A stretch of DNA of 13,879 nt from JBEVNR01 sp040507985 (GCA_040507985.1 JBEVNR010000035.1:1-13879); one strand, 5' to 3'; positions 7,248 through 13,110 are shown, numbered from the stretch's first letter. Numbers and translations: made by a program. The notes: generated from the sequence alone by a model not told the origin.

Positions 7248-8000
7248 CTAGTCCTCGATGCCGACGGCTTCGACCATGCTCGCGGCGGCGGCTTTGGCCA
7301 TGGCGAGGAAGTCGCGCTTGCCGCAGTTAATCGGTTGCCCCCAGCGGAGCGGATCGCCTCCGACGGAATGGAACAATCTTCGCGCGAGAAATTCGGCGTT
7401 GAAATAGACGTTCCTGCCCCTGCGCACGCCGAGGAAGACGGCGTTCGGCGTCTTTCGCCTTACGATCCGCGCGCGGGGCGCGAGGGCGACGCGCGTCGCC
7501 GGGCATCCCTCCGGCGGGAGCGGGAAGGCGTCGCAATGCCGCCGCACCCAATGCGCGAAGCATGATTTGTAGTAAACTTTGTCGGCATTGCTTATCTCGG
7601 CGTTTTTTTGCGCCCTTGCGTTAAGGCGCCGCCCGACCACGAGCAACGCCTCCGTGGCGGCCACGGCGAGCGCGATCATGTCGGCGCGCCCGGTCACGTC
7701 GACGAAACGCCGGTCGTAGATATAGCCCTGCCGCGCGCCCACGATCTCATCGCCGTGCGCGGACACGACGCAACGGCACATCTTCACTATCGCCATATGC
7801 GCGTCGTGCGCCCACGCGAACGCGCGCATTTCGACGGTGCGCTGCGCGAGAAGCGTCGACTCCATGCGCGCCGCTTCCTCCGCGTGCAGGCGTAGCGCGT
7901 CGAGGGCGGGGTATATCTCGTCCTCCTCTTGCGCGGACGCGATGCGCCATACGACCTCCCGCGCGGGAAAGGAAAGTAAATGGTAGAGCAACGGCGTCAT
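7248..8000 (-). CDS. Hypothetical protein, 250 residues
   Basis: I do not recognise a family. The protein is soluble and rich in Ala and Arg, with no signal peptide or clear membrane segment. Residues 1-135 look helical (REVVWRIASAQEEDEIYP, ALRLHAEEAARMESTLLA). Residues 170-220 are more basic and mixed (ARIVRRKTPNAVFLGVRR, NVYFNAEFLARRLF), possibly a small beta-rich domain. Codon use agrees with the GC-rich neighbours and differs from the opposite strand, so it is very likely a real gene. The ATG at 8000 has no good ribosome site of its own. A four-codon reading frame with a strong site lies just upstream (8014-8028), so translation may begin by re-initiation. It is transcribed away from the HTH gene at 8174, with a plausible promoter at 8040-8067. 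An accessory-element role is suggested only by location. Confidence 0.7.
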   Translation of the reverse strand: MTPLLYHLLSFPAREVVWRIASAQEEDEIYPALDALRLHAEEAARMESTLLAQRTVEMRAFAWAHDAHMAIVKMCRCVVSAHGDEIVGARQGYIYDRRFVDVTGRADMIALAVAATEALLVVGRRLNARAQKNAEISNADKVYYKSCFAHWVRRHCDAFPLPPEGCPATRVALAPRARIVRRKTPNAVFLGVRRGRNVYFNAEFLARRLFHSVGGDPLRWGQPINCGKRDFLAMAKAAAASMVEAVGIED

Positions 8001-8013
8001 AAGGCGTTTTTCG

Positions 8014-8028
8014 CTATGGTTTTTCCAT
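8014..8028 (-). CDS. Putative leader minicistron MEKP
   Basis: GGAGGAATA-ATG on the minus strand is the best ribosome binding site in this intergenic region. It drives only ATG-GAA-AAA-CCA-TAG, ending 13 bases before the ATG of the 250-residue protein. The two frames differ, and the longer gene's frame has a stop (TAA) right at this point, so they cannot be joined by moving the start. It could be a coupling or attenuating leader peptide, or chance. Confidence 0.25.
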   Translation of the reverse strand: MEKP

Positions 8029-8039
8029 TATTCCTCCGT

Positions 8040-8067
8040 ACCATAAAAAATTCCGGCGGTGGCGCAA
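8040..8067 (-). promoter_or_regulatory. Possible promoter of the 250-residue protein
   Basis: On the minus strand TTGCGC (8067-8062) and TATGGT (8045-8040) are 16 bases apart. The divergent HTH gene has a closely similar pair, TTGCGT-16-TATGAT, so the two may be controlled together. The -10 is poor. Confidence 0.35.
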
Positions 8068-8087
8068 GGATTTATCCGCCCTTCCCC

Positions 8088-8115
8088 TTGCGTCCTTTTC
8101 CGTTCTCGCTATGAT
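8088..8115 (+). promoter_or_regulatory. Promoter of the HTH/coiled-coil gene
   Basis: TTGCGT (8088-8093) and TATGAT (8110-8115) are separated by 16 bases. Transcription would start near 8122, immediately before the two 22-bp-spaced repeats and about 50 bases before the preferred ATG at 8174. This argues against the earlier in-frame ATG at 8111, which lies inside the -10 element. Confidence 0.5.
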
Positions 8116-8122
8116 GTTCCAA

Positions 8123-8161
8123 GAACGCCAAAAAGAACGAACGCGAACGCCTAAAAGAACG
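8123..8161 (+). repeat. Two direct repeats spaced 22 bp, likely operator or iteron pair
   Basis: GAACGCCAAAAAGAACG (8123-8139) recurs as GAACGCCTAAAAGAACG (8145-8161) with 16 of 17 bases identical and a start-to-start distance of exactly 22 bp, about two helical turns. The repeats lie between the promoter and the ribosome site of the HTH gene, the usual place for an autoregulatory operator. Iteron-like spacing also allows a replication or partition site. Confidence 0.55.
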
Positions 8162-8173
8162 GATGGAAAACCC

Positions 8174-8620
8174 ATGTACTTAAGCCTGAACGAGGCCGCG
8201 AAAGAGGCGGGAAAAAGCAAGAGCGTAATATGGAAGGCGTTAAAAAACGGGGATATGTCCTACGTCGAAAAAACCGGCGCAGGGTATAAGATCGACCCGG
8301 CCGAGCTTTTTCGGGTTTTCCCGAAGGAAAGCGAAAACGCCCGTTCTTTTTCGGGCGCGGAGCGTTCGCACAACGAAGAACGCGCGAAGAACGCCGAGGA
8401 AACGACCGCAAGGGCGGTCATGCGCGAGCGCATAAAATCGTTGGAATGTCGCGTCGCCCTGCTGGATGATCGGTTAAAAGAAAAGGACGCGATCATCGCC
8501 GACTTAAGGCAAGAGCGGCAAAACTGGCAGAGGCAGGCCGAACGACTCCTTCTCTCCGCCCCCGCGCCTTCGCCGAAAAAACGGGGATGGCTCGCCTTCG
8601 GCAAGCCGTCGAACGCGTGA
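8174..8620 (+). CDS. Small HTH DNA-binding protein with C-terminal coiled coil
   Basis: The N-terminus MYLSLNEAAKEAGKSKSVIW followed by KALKNGDMSYV looks like a MerR/excisionase-type winged helix: 'xxxNEAAKxxGKSKSxIWKxL' then a short wing (about residues 1-50). Residues 80-122 are heptad-patterned and charged (MRERIKSLECRVALLDDRLK, DLRQERQNWQRQAERLL), so a dimerising coiled coil is likely. A basic tail (PKKRGWLAF) ends the protein. Similar HTH-plus-coiled-coil proteins occur on plasmids and mobile elements as regulators or partition/replication accessories, but I cannot name this one. I prefer the ATG at 8174 (148 residues), with GGATGG seven bases upstream, over the in-frame ATG at 8111, which overlaps the -10 box and would put the DNA repeats inside the coding region. 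Autorepression through the repeats is likely. Confidence 0.75.
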   Translation: MYLSLNEAAKEAGKSKSVIWKALKNGDMSYVEKTGAGYKIDPAELFRVFPKESENARSFSGAERSHNEERAKNAEETTARAVMRERIKSLECRVALLDDRLKEKDAIIADLRQERQNWQRQAERLLLSAPAPSPKKRGWLAFGKPSNA

Positions 8621-8665
8621 GAACGTGCGATAAACCGCATAAAAAGCCGCGCAAGGAACGGCTCT

Positions 8666-9097
8666 TCACATGATGGACGCCGCGCCGACGAAGGCGGCCA
8701 CGGCGGCGAAGGCGAGGGCGGCGAGTCCGCAGACGGCGGCGGCGAAGACGAGTCGGGCCTTGAGGCCGCGCAGCTCCTCGTCGCGCTCGTATATTAACAC
8801 GCGGCGGCGCAGGGCGAACGCCTCGTCGTCCTCCCCTTTTACGGCCCAGTCCGCGCATAGATAAGGCGGGGGCGGCTTCGCGGCGAAGGCGGCGCAAAAG
8901 CAGGCGACGACGGAAAAGAACGACAGGCACAAGACGGCGGCGGCCATAGGCGGCTCCATGCTTCCCTCGGCCAACGCGACAGTGCCGCCCGCCGCCGTCA
9001 GGAAGAACGACGCGAAGAGGGAGGAAGCCGCGCGTTCGGCCGCGCCCTTGCCGGGTAAACGAGAGGAAGACGGATAAACGAAGGAACGCGCGCTCAT
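8666..9097 (-). CDS. Small membrane protein with three predicted membrane helices
   Basis: 143 residues, family not recognised. Hydrophobic segments lie at about 25-43, 50-72 (AAAVLCLSFFSVVACFCAAF) and 116-140 (FAAAVCGLAALAFAAVAAF), with a charged cytoplasmic-type stretch (KGEDDEAFALRRRVLIYERD) between the last two. I chose the ATG at 9097 because it overlaps the TGA of the upstream gene as ATGA, a common sign of translational coupling. The frame stays open further upstream to 9424, but that extension runs across the upstream gene and has the character of an antisense shadow. It is probably the last gene of the repressor/replication-type operon. The role is unknown; a small inner-membrane protein of a phage or mobile element is a reasonable description. 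Confidence 0.65.
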   Translation of the reverse strand: MSARSFVYPSSSRLPGKGAAERAASSLFASFFLTAAGGTVALAEGSMEPPMAAAVLCLSFFSVVACFCAAFAAKPPPPYLCADWAVKGEDDEAFALRRRVLIYERDEELRGLKARLVFAAAVCGLAALAFAAVAAFVGAASIM

Positions 9098-9435
9098 TTC
9101 GCCTCCGCAAACACGGTGAAAATCGCCCGAACGCCCTCGGGCAGCCCCCGTTGCCACAGGCGCCGCTCCGTGGGGGAATTGGTGAGGCGGTCGCGTATGA
9201 AGCAGGACGGCGTCCACACGCGCAGCTCGCCGTTCTCGTAGCGATGGGGCGCGCAGACGGACAGCCAGTTGTTCCAGCCGGCCTCGCTTCCCCATTTCTT
9301 GCATTCGGACTCGATCGCCTTCCACATCGCGATCGCCCGTCCGTCGCGGCAAACGTACGTCACCTTGTCCGCGCTCGCCTTGCCGTTCGGACCGGCGGCG
9401 CGCTCGAATTCGATCGCCTTGCACAATTGCTTCAC
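9094..9435 (-). CDS. Small protein resembling DnaA N-terminal domain (domain I)
   Basis: 113 residues. The core from about 37 to 84 reads MWKAIESECKKWG, then GWNNWLSVCAP and GELRVWTPSCFIRDRL. It follows the DnaA domain-I pattern: LW..., W...L, ...L.l..P..F..D.l. In DnaA this domain binds the helicase and other partners, and the ATPase and DNA-binding parts are absent here. Stand-alone versions are found in phages and plasmids and are thought to act in replication. The ATG at 9435 overlaps the stop of the upstream loader-like gene as ATGA, and its own TGA overlaps the next ATG, so three genes are coupled. The family call is by motif pattern only and a novel phage protein remains possible. That it is a real gene is more certain. 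Confidence 0.55.
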   Translation of the reverse strand: MKQLCKAIEFERAAGPNGKASADKVTYVCRDGRAIAMWKAIESECKKWGSEAGWNNWLSVCAPHRYENGELRVWTPSCFIRDRLTNSPTERRLWQRGLPEGVRAIFTVFAEAK

Positions 9436-9647
9436 GTTCGCCGGCCCTCGACGACGCGCTCCGCCGCCTCGGCCAACGTGCCTGAGGCGAACCCCTTCAG
9501 CGCGTTATACCACAGCGTCGCCGTCTTGGCGTCCATCTCCCTGCCGTATATCTCGCACAGGGGATAGATCACGTCGTTTAAAAAGCTTTCCTTGCCGACC
9601 GCGCCGAAACGGCCCTGCACGTCGCTCGCCGTCACCTTCTCCCGCAT
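9432..9647 (-). CDS. Short helicase-loader-like protein
   Basis: 71 residues beginning after a near-ideal ribosome site, AAGGAGG at 9658-9652, four bases before the ATG. Residues 20-66 follow the pattern of G39P-like replisome organiser/helicase-loader N-termini: FLNDVIYPLCEIYGRE, then TATLWYNALKGFASGTLAEA and AERVV, i.e. a YG, then W/Y..AL..f....l..A..+vv. Typical family members are longer and continue with a 'P.PaEi' stretch that is missing here, so it is either a minimal version or a truncated one. The stop overlaps the next ATG (ATGA). A replication-initiation role beside the DnaA-like protein would make sense, as both would touch the DnaB helicase. This is an inference. Confidence 0.55.
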   Translation of the reverse strand: MREKVTASDVQGRFGAVGKESFLNDVIYPLCEIYGREMDAKTATLWYNALKGFASGTLAEAAERVVEGRRT

Positions 9648-9651
9648 TCCG

Positions 9652-9658
9652 CCTCCTT
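9652..9658 (-). promoter_or_regulatory. Strong ribosome binding site (AAGGAGG)
   Basis: AAGGAGG on the minus strand lies just before the ATG at 9647. It is the strongest Shine-Dalgarno in the window and probably serves the whole ATGA-linked three-gene set. Confidence 0.7.
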
Positions 9659-9673
9659 GCCGTTTTTAAATAT

Positions 9674-9686
9674 ATTGTCCGGCAAT
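9674..9686. promoter_or_regulatory. Short palindrome before the replication-type genes
   Basis: ATTGTCCGGCAAT is a 13-base near-palindrome (five of six pairs) in the short AT-containing gap between the repressor gene and the loader-like gene. It is a candidate operator for the XRE repressor encoded just upstream. It is short, and I could not find a matching second copy. Confidence 0.25.
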
Positions 9687-9734
9687 TCATGCGCGTAGTG
9701 AAGGGGGAAGGAGGCGGGAGAGCGGCGACGCCCG

Positions 9735-10166
9735 TCAGGGTTGCGGAGATTCCGTCTCCTCCCCTTCCGCGTCGGCCAGGGCGCGGACGAGGGAGGCGAC
9801 GGCCTGTTGCCGCGCGGGGTTGGCGACGCGCATGAGGTTGCGCATCGCTTGCAGGCACAGCCGTCCGCTCGCCGTCGCGAAGGGATTCGACCCGCCTTCT
9901 TCCTGCGGGAAGTCGACGAGGCGCCTGAACGGTACGTTCAGCGCCTCCGCAATCGCGAGCAACCGGGGAACGCACACGCGATTCGCGCCGGTTTCGTATT
10001 TTTGCAGTTGCTGCTGGCTCACGCCGACCATGCGGGCGAGTTGAAGCCGCGAGACGCCGGCCATCGCGCGCGCATGGGCGATCCGGCCGCCGATCCTCGC
10101 GCTCGCCTCCTTCATGGCCGCGTCGGCGCGAGGGCGGCGGGCTTTATTCGGTCGGGCGTTCGTCAT
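9735..10166 (-). CDS. XRE-family (Cro/CI-type) transcriptional repressor
   Basis: 143 residues with a helix-turn-helix at about 25-86: IGGRIAHARAMAGVSRLQLA, then MVGVSQQQLQKYETGANR and RLLAIAEALNVPFRRLVDF. The 'vSqQQlQKYEtGaNR' recognition-helix region is the form common in alphaproteobacterial chromosomes and their phages. A linker and a helical C-terminus (residues 104-132) follow, with no peptidase domain, so it is not a LexA/CI self-cleaving type. The N-terminus is basic. The ATG at 10166 has AAGGA seven bases upstream. It probably represses the element's own genes. The downstream genes lie on the same strand about 87 bases away, and the divergent direction (10200 on) contains a long non-coding stretch. 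The family call is sure; the targets are not known. Confidence 0.88.
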   Translation of the reverse strand: MTNARPNKARRPRADAAMKEASARIGGRIAHARAMAGVSRLQLARMVGVSQQQLQKYETGANRVCVPRLLAIAEALNVPFRRLVDFPQEEGGSNPFATASGRLCLQAMRNLMRVANPARQQAVASLVRALADAEGEETESPQP

Positions 10167-10662
10167 AAGGCGTTCCTTTACGTTCGCGCCTAAAGCGGCG
10201 CGTTATGGGGAAAGGCGGAAAATTAAGGAAAGCTTACGCCGGCGGCGCGTTCAGGGCGGCGCGCCGCGTCGGGAAAGGCGGAACGCTTCGGGAGGCAGAA
10301 GTTGGCATGGTAAACCTCGTTGATTTTTTTCTGAAGGAAACAAACGTCCGCTTTTTCAAGGCGGGCGCTCGGGAGCTGAAAACCGATCAACGAAACGGCG
10401 GGCGCATTCGTCCGCATGCGCGCATCGCGCACACATGGCTTATTTAGCCGCACTCCCAAGCATAAGTTACGCTTGGGCGCAAAAAAATACGCGCTGTCGG
10501 GGCATAGCCGTCGTTGATGGAGTTTTCAGCTCCGACGAGGACGCTACGGCCGCAGGAACATATTGTCAACCAAAAAATCGACGGAAACTTAATCCAAATA
10601 TTTGCTATTTTGCGCGCATATGCTATTTCTACGCGCAATTTCAATCTAAGGGCAGAAAATCC
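10167..10662. other. Intergenic stretch with repeats and hairpins, no convincing gene
   Basis: About 495 bases between the repressor and the coiled-coil membrane gene. GGGAAAGGCGGAA occurs at 10208-10220 and 10271-10283, 63 bases apart. In one plus frame this gives GKGGKLRKA and GKGGTLREA in an 80-codon reading frame (10205-10447) that has no ribosome site and odd composition; I do not accept it as a gene, though a shorter start at 10307 is not excluded. CCCAAGC (10455-10461) pairs with GCTTGGG (10471-10477). GCCGT (10507-10511) and ACGGC (10546-10550) enclose a GGAG/CTCC inner stem. The 3' part (10556-10645) is AT-rich and probably holds the promoter of the next gene. Confidence 0.4.
10603..10638 (+). 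repeat. Tandem imperfect 18-bp repeat upstream of the coiled-coil membrane gene
   Basis: TGCTATTTTGCGCGCATA (10603-10620) is followed directly by TGCTATTTCTACGCGCAA (10621-10638). Both share TGCTATTT and, one base out of register, CGCGCA. They lie 25-60 bases before the ATG at 10663 in an AT-rich patch, a position suited to an operator or activator site. Confidence 0.4.
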
Positions 10663-10953
10663 ATGAGCGACAACCTTTCCCCTACCGCACCCCAAGCCGG
10701 CGACGCCCGCGCCAAGGAAGTCGCCGACCTCTCGGCTCGCCTCGCCAAACTTGAGCGAAGCCTCGCGGCGCTCGAGGCCGGATGCGCATCGTGCGGCGAA
10801 ATGGCGAAAGCCTCCAAAACCTTCGCCTGCTGCGTCGTCGTGATGACGGTCGTAACGTGCGCCTTCATCGGCGGCACGTTCTTTTACCTACAGGCGGCTA
10901 CCGTCGGCGACAAACAAATCATCGCCGGCTGCGTCGACAAGGGCATTAAGTAA
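10663..10953 (+). CDS. Small coiled-coil protein with one membrane helix
   Basis: 96 residues. Residues 16-38 form a short heptad-like helix (AKEVADLSARLAKLERSLAA), followed by a CASC pair (41-44). A single membrane helix spans about 52-76 (TFACCVVVMTVVTCAFIGGT) and a 20-residue tail ends in VDKGIK. I do not recognise a family. The pattern (soluble coiled coil, membrane anchor, short far-side tail) occurs in many small phage and plasmid proteins. The ATG at 10663 is preferred, with AAGGG ten bases upstream. The frame is open back to 10435, but that part has unlike composition and crosses the tandem repeats. It precedes the acetyltransferase by 58 bases, so the two could be co-transcribed. Confidence 0.6.
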   Translation: MSDNLSPTAPQAGDARAKEVADLSARLAKLERSLAALEAGCASCGEMAKASKTFACCVVVMTVVTCAFIGGTFFYLQAATVGDKQIIAGCVDKGIK

Positions 10954-11011
10954 GGCGCCGCCTCGTTCGAAGCGCCGTCATCGCCAACATCAACCATTGC
11001 GACGATCCGCC

Positions 11012-11770
11012 ATGACGATCATAAGGATAAATTCCTCCCATATTGACTTCTTGAAGGAAAACAGGATTTTTCTTGACGCAAAGGGAACGTACGACAATCC
11101 TTGGCTAAAGATAGGAAATTCATATAACGCCGGCGGAAAGGCGGAAATGGAGCGATACTCCGGCTGCTACAAGCCGCCGTCGCTGTCGAGCGTAGGCGCC
11201 CACACTTACGTGAAAAGTTGTTTTCATCCGTCTTTAAAAATCGGCCGTTATTGCGCCATAGCCGCCGAAGTGAGGGTCATGCCCGACAACCATCCAATGG
11301 AAAGGCTTTCCACATGCGGTTTTGACTATTCAAGCGCCGCCGTTTTTAGGGCGGCGGAGACGGACTTTGCCTCGCCTGTGACAAAAACGCCGCCCAAAAG
11401 ATCGAAAGGGCTGCCGGAAATAGGAAACGACGTATGGATAGGCCACGACGTGATCTTGGCGCGAGGAATTAAGATAGGCGACGGCGCGGTCATCGGCACG
11501 AAATCCATCGTGACGAAAGACGTGCCTCCTTATGCCATAGTTGCCGGCGCGCCCGCCGCCATAAAAAAATACCGCTTTAACCATGACGTCATCCATAAGT
11601 TAATTAATTTAGGATGGTGGCGGTATAGATTCACCGATTTCAAAAACGCCCCTACGACCGACGTCGGAAAATTCATAAAAGAACTGTCCTTGATGCAAGA
11701 AAACGGCGACATACAACCTTTTGAAGAAGAAAGAATATCGGTGCACGAAAAGTTCGTCGAATTAGCGTAG
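11012..11770 (+). CDS. CatB/XAT-type hexapeptide acetyltransferase
   Basis: A left-handed beta-helix O-acetyltransferase that moves acetyl from acetyl-CoA to a hydroxyl group. The 252 residues contain KIGRYCAIAAEVRVMPDNHP (76-95), with the family's active-site-type His94, followed by MERLSTCGFDY. After a loop insertion (108-133) come hexapeptide turns IGNDVWIGHDVILARGIKIG (137-156), DGAVIGTKSIVTKDVPPYAI (157-176) and VAGAPAAIKKYRF (177-189). The C-terminal extension (190-252) resembles that of XAT proteins in sugar and capsule modification clusters. The ATG at 11012 is chosen; a TTG at 10997 would add five residues, and neither has a strong ribosome site. Codons are less GC-rich than in the phage genes, so it may be recent cargo. 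Modification of surface polysaccharide is more likely than antibiotic inactivation, but the sequence does not settle it. Confidence 0.85.
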   Translation: MTIIRINSSHIDFLKENRIFLDAKGTYDNPWLKIGNSYNAGGKAEMERYSGCYKPPSLSSVGAHTYVKSCFHPSLKIGRYCAIAAEVRVMPDNHPMERLSTCGFDYSSAAVFRAAETDFASPVTKTPPKRSKGLPEIGNDVWIGHDVILARGIKIGDGAVIGTKSIVTKDVPPYAIVAGAPAAIKKYRFNHDVIHKLINLGWWRYRFTDFKNAPTTDVGKFIKELSLMQENGDIQPFEEERISVHEKFVELA

Positions 11771-11958
11771 CGCCTCCCTTCTTAACGGCGCCCCCATCCG
11801 TTAAAAGGCAAGCCTTGCGTTTCCCGAAAAAAACGCCGGCATAACGCTCCTTATCGGTAAAAGGAACGTGTCATAATTCTTGATTGTTTACGATATTTCC
11901 GGCAAAAGGAGTACTCTCCGCACTACAGGGATTCAACGACGCACGGACGAGGAAAAGA

Positions 11959-12111
11959 ATGGAGCCGAACGACGCTAACGGCGGAGAAACTTCCCGGGAG
12001 TTCGTTTTCCGCGTCACGCCCTTTTGCGGCGAATTTTTCTCTTTCGACAAAAAACCGACGAACGACGACGCCCCATGCCTGGTCGCGCCGGAAGAGACGC
12101 ACCCGGAATGA
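11959..12111 (+). CDS. Hypothetical 50-residue protein
   Basis: Starts MEPNDANGGETSREFVF and continues with a short hydrophobic-aromatic centre (TPFCGEFFSFD) and an acidic tail ending PEETHPE. GAGGA at 11949-11953 lies five bases before the ATG. The frame is open back to 11884 (75 residues), but that extension lacks a ribosome site. No family is recognised and no membrane segment is seen. It is the last plus-strand gene before the convergent toxin-antitoxin operon. Composition and the ribosome site give modest support for a real gene. Confidence 0.4.
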   Translation: MEPNDANGGETSREFVFRVTPFCGEFFSFDKKPTNDDAPCLVAPEETHPE

Positions 12112-12144
12112 CGGCGCAACTATGCGCGCATTGGGCCTTGGATT

Positions 12145-12462
12145 TTACGGTCGCATGTCGCGCGCCTTCACCCAATCGGCGAGCGCGTCGTTAATGCGCG
12201 TGTGCCTCCCCTCCCCGCTTGCGCGAAACGCGTCTAAAACGTCGGCGTCGATGCGCAGTTTTATCGCTTCCTTCGCGCGGTCGGATTTAGGGCGACCGCG
12301 CCTTGCCGCCGCCGACAGCGCCGCCAACTCCGGATCGACTTCGCCAAGCGGACGCATTAAGGCGAAATCCTCCCCACGCAATTCCCGCGCGTCTCCGTCG
12401 TCGTCAATTAAAGGAGTATTTAACGAGCATTTATTCGTCAATGTTTTGTTGGCGGGCGGCAT
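12145..12462 (-). CDS. BrnA-like antitoxin (ribbon-helix-helix)
   Basis: 105 residues. The C-terminal half matches BrnA-type antitoxins: RRGRPKSDRAKEAIKLRIDA, then DVLDAFRASGEGRHTRINDA and LADWV, i.e. GRPK..., a beta strand (IKLRID) for the DNA groove, and a final R-I-N helix. The N-terminal half is acidic and probably the toxin-binding part. BrnA normally neutralises and co-represses with BrnT, but no BrnT lies beside it. Instead its ATG (12462) overlaps the last 25 bases of the ParE/RelE-type toxin gene, and its own GAGGA lies seven bases upstream inside that gene. It is thus the third gene of the ParD-like / ParE-like operon. It may be a second antitoxin for the same toxin, or a leftover after BrnT loss. 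Confidence 0.75.
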   Translation of the reverse strand: MPPANKTLTNKCSLNTPLIDDDGDARELRGEDFALMRPLGEVDPELAALSAAARRGRPKSDRAKEAIKLRIDADVLDAFRASGEGRHTRINDALADWVKARDMRP

Positions 12463-12812
12463 TGGATATTCCTCATCTCGCGATTAAAAACATAGGCATA
12501 TTTTTTTAGCAATTCAGGGACGTTCCGTCCTTGTCGTATAAACGCCAAAATTGCGATAGAGCCGTTACCTGTCTCGCAATAGACGATGTAATGCTCGCGC
12601 GCCGGATATACTTTTACGTTGCCGTCATCCGTCAATTCATGGCGCAATGCAGAATTCCCGTTATTTCTTCCCGGCGCTACCGCGACTTTATCTATATCGC
12701 GAAAATATTGCGCCGTCGCTTCTTTTCCCCAACGCGACACGGACCACGCCTTTGCTTGACGAAAGTGAAGGCGAGCCGTCGGGGTAAGGACGTAACGTTT
12801 TTCATCTTGCAC
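12438..12812 (-). CDS. ParE/RelE-superfamily toxin
   Basis: 124 residues. The order of elements fits the ParE/RelE fold: a first strand (YVLTPTARLHF), a helical hairpin (RQAKAWSVSRWGKEATAQYF, then RDIDKVA), strands at about 64-92 (NVKVYPAREHYIVYCETGNG, SIAILAFI) and the closing RQGRNVPELLKKY. ParE toxins poison gyrase and RelE toxins cut mRNA at the ribosome. The absence of clear RelE catalytic residues and the 'yR/H.I.Y...' strand favour the ParE side. The tail (residues 108-124) is longer than usual and overlaps the next gene. It starts with GTG three bases after the TAG of the ParD-like antitoxin, consistent with coupled translation. Its place between two antitoxin-like genes is unusual. 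Confidence 0.8.
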   Translation of the reverse strand: MQDEKRYVLTPTARLHFRQAKAWSVSRWGKEATAQYFRDIDKVAVAPGRNNGNSALRHELTDDGNVKVYPAREHYIVYCETGNGSIAILAFIRQGRNVPELLKKYAYVFNREMRNIQCRPPTKH

Positions 12813-12815
12813 GGG

Positions 12816-13043
12816 CTAATCTTCGCGCAAGATATCAAGTATGGATTCGGAGGCGAATTCGCCGTTTTTCATTTCCCTTAATCCCTGCGCCACGTCGGAG
12901 ACGATGTGCCAGTCTTCCATGTCCTTTCTGATTAAATCCCGTATATACTCGCTGGGCGTCGCATAGACGTCGCGATCGCTTGCCCGTAAATTGATATGGC
13001 GGCGTAATTCGTCGGTAAGTTGCACGTTTAAGTTGCTTGTCAT
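12816..13043 (-). CDS. ParD-like ribbon-helix-helix antitoxin
   Basis: 75 residues. The N-terminal ribbon-helix-helix NLNVQLTDELRRHINLRAS with YATPSEYIRDLIRKDMED (4-44) is typical of ParD/CopG antitoxins, which bind the operon's operator as dimers. The C-terminal 30 residues (VAQGLREMKNGEFASESILD) would wrap the toxin. I chose the ATG at 13043, with AGGGG five bases upstream. The frame is open to 13091 but that part crosses the leader. It is the first gene of the operon, followed by the toxin after three bases. A consensus promoter and an ATATCA/TGATAT palindrome lie upstream, so autorepression is likely. Confidence 0.85.
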   Translation of the reverse strand: MTSNLNVQLTDELRRHINLRASDRDVYATPSEYIRDLIRKDMEDWHIVSDVAQGLREMKNGEFASESILDILRED

Positions 13044-13081
13044 AATTCCCCTCAAATGTCTGTGACTGCCATACTGCACAT

Positions 13082-13110
13082 ATATTACCACCTATATCAA
13101 CAAATATCAA
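13082..13110 (-). promoter_or_regulatory. Promoter of the toxin-antitoxin operon
   Basis: On the minus strand TTGATA (13110-13105) and TAATAT (13087-13082) are exactly 17 bases apart, the best sigma-70-type match in the window. The start would be near 13075, about 32 bases before the antitoxin ATG. Confidence 0.65.

Noticed and set aside
8123..8161. CRISPR repeats
   Set aside because: There are only two copies with a 5-base gap, which is far too short for spacers; the promoter context explains them better.
9098..9424. N-terminal extension of the membrane protein
   Set aside because: It overlaps the DnaA-like gene in another frame; the ATGA overlap at 9097 gives a better start.
10435..10662. 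N-terminal extension of the coiled-coil membrane protein
   Set aside because: It crosses tandem repeats and hairpins, is unlike the rest in composition, and an AAGGG-preceded ATG exists at 10663.
11012..11770. Chloramphenicol resistance (catB) label for the acetyltransferase
   Set aside because: The hexapeptide/XAT family includes many polysaccharide enzymes and the sequence alone does not show drug specificity.
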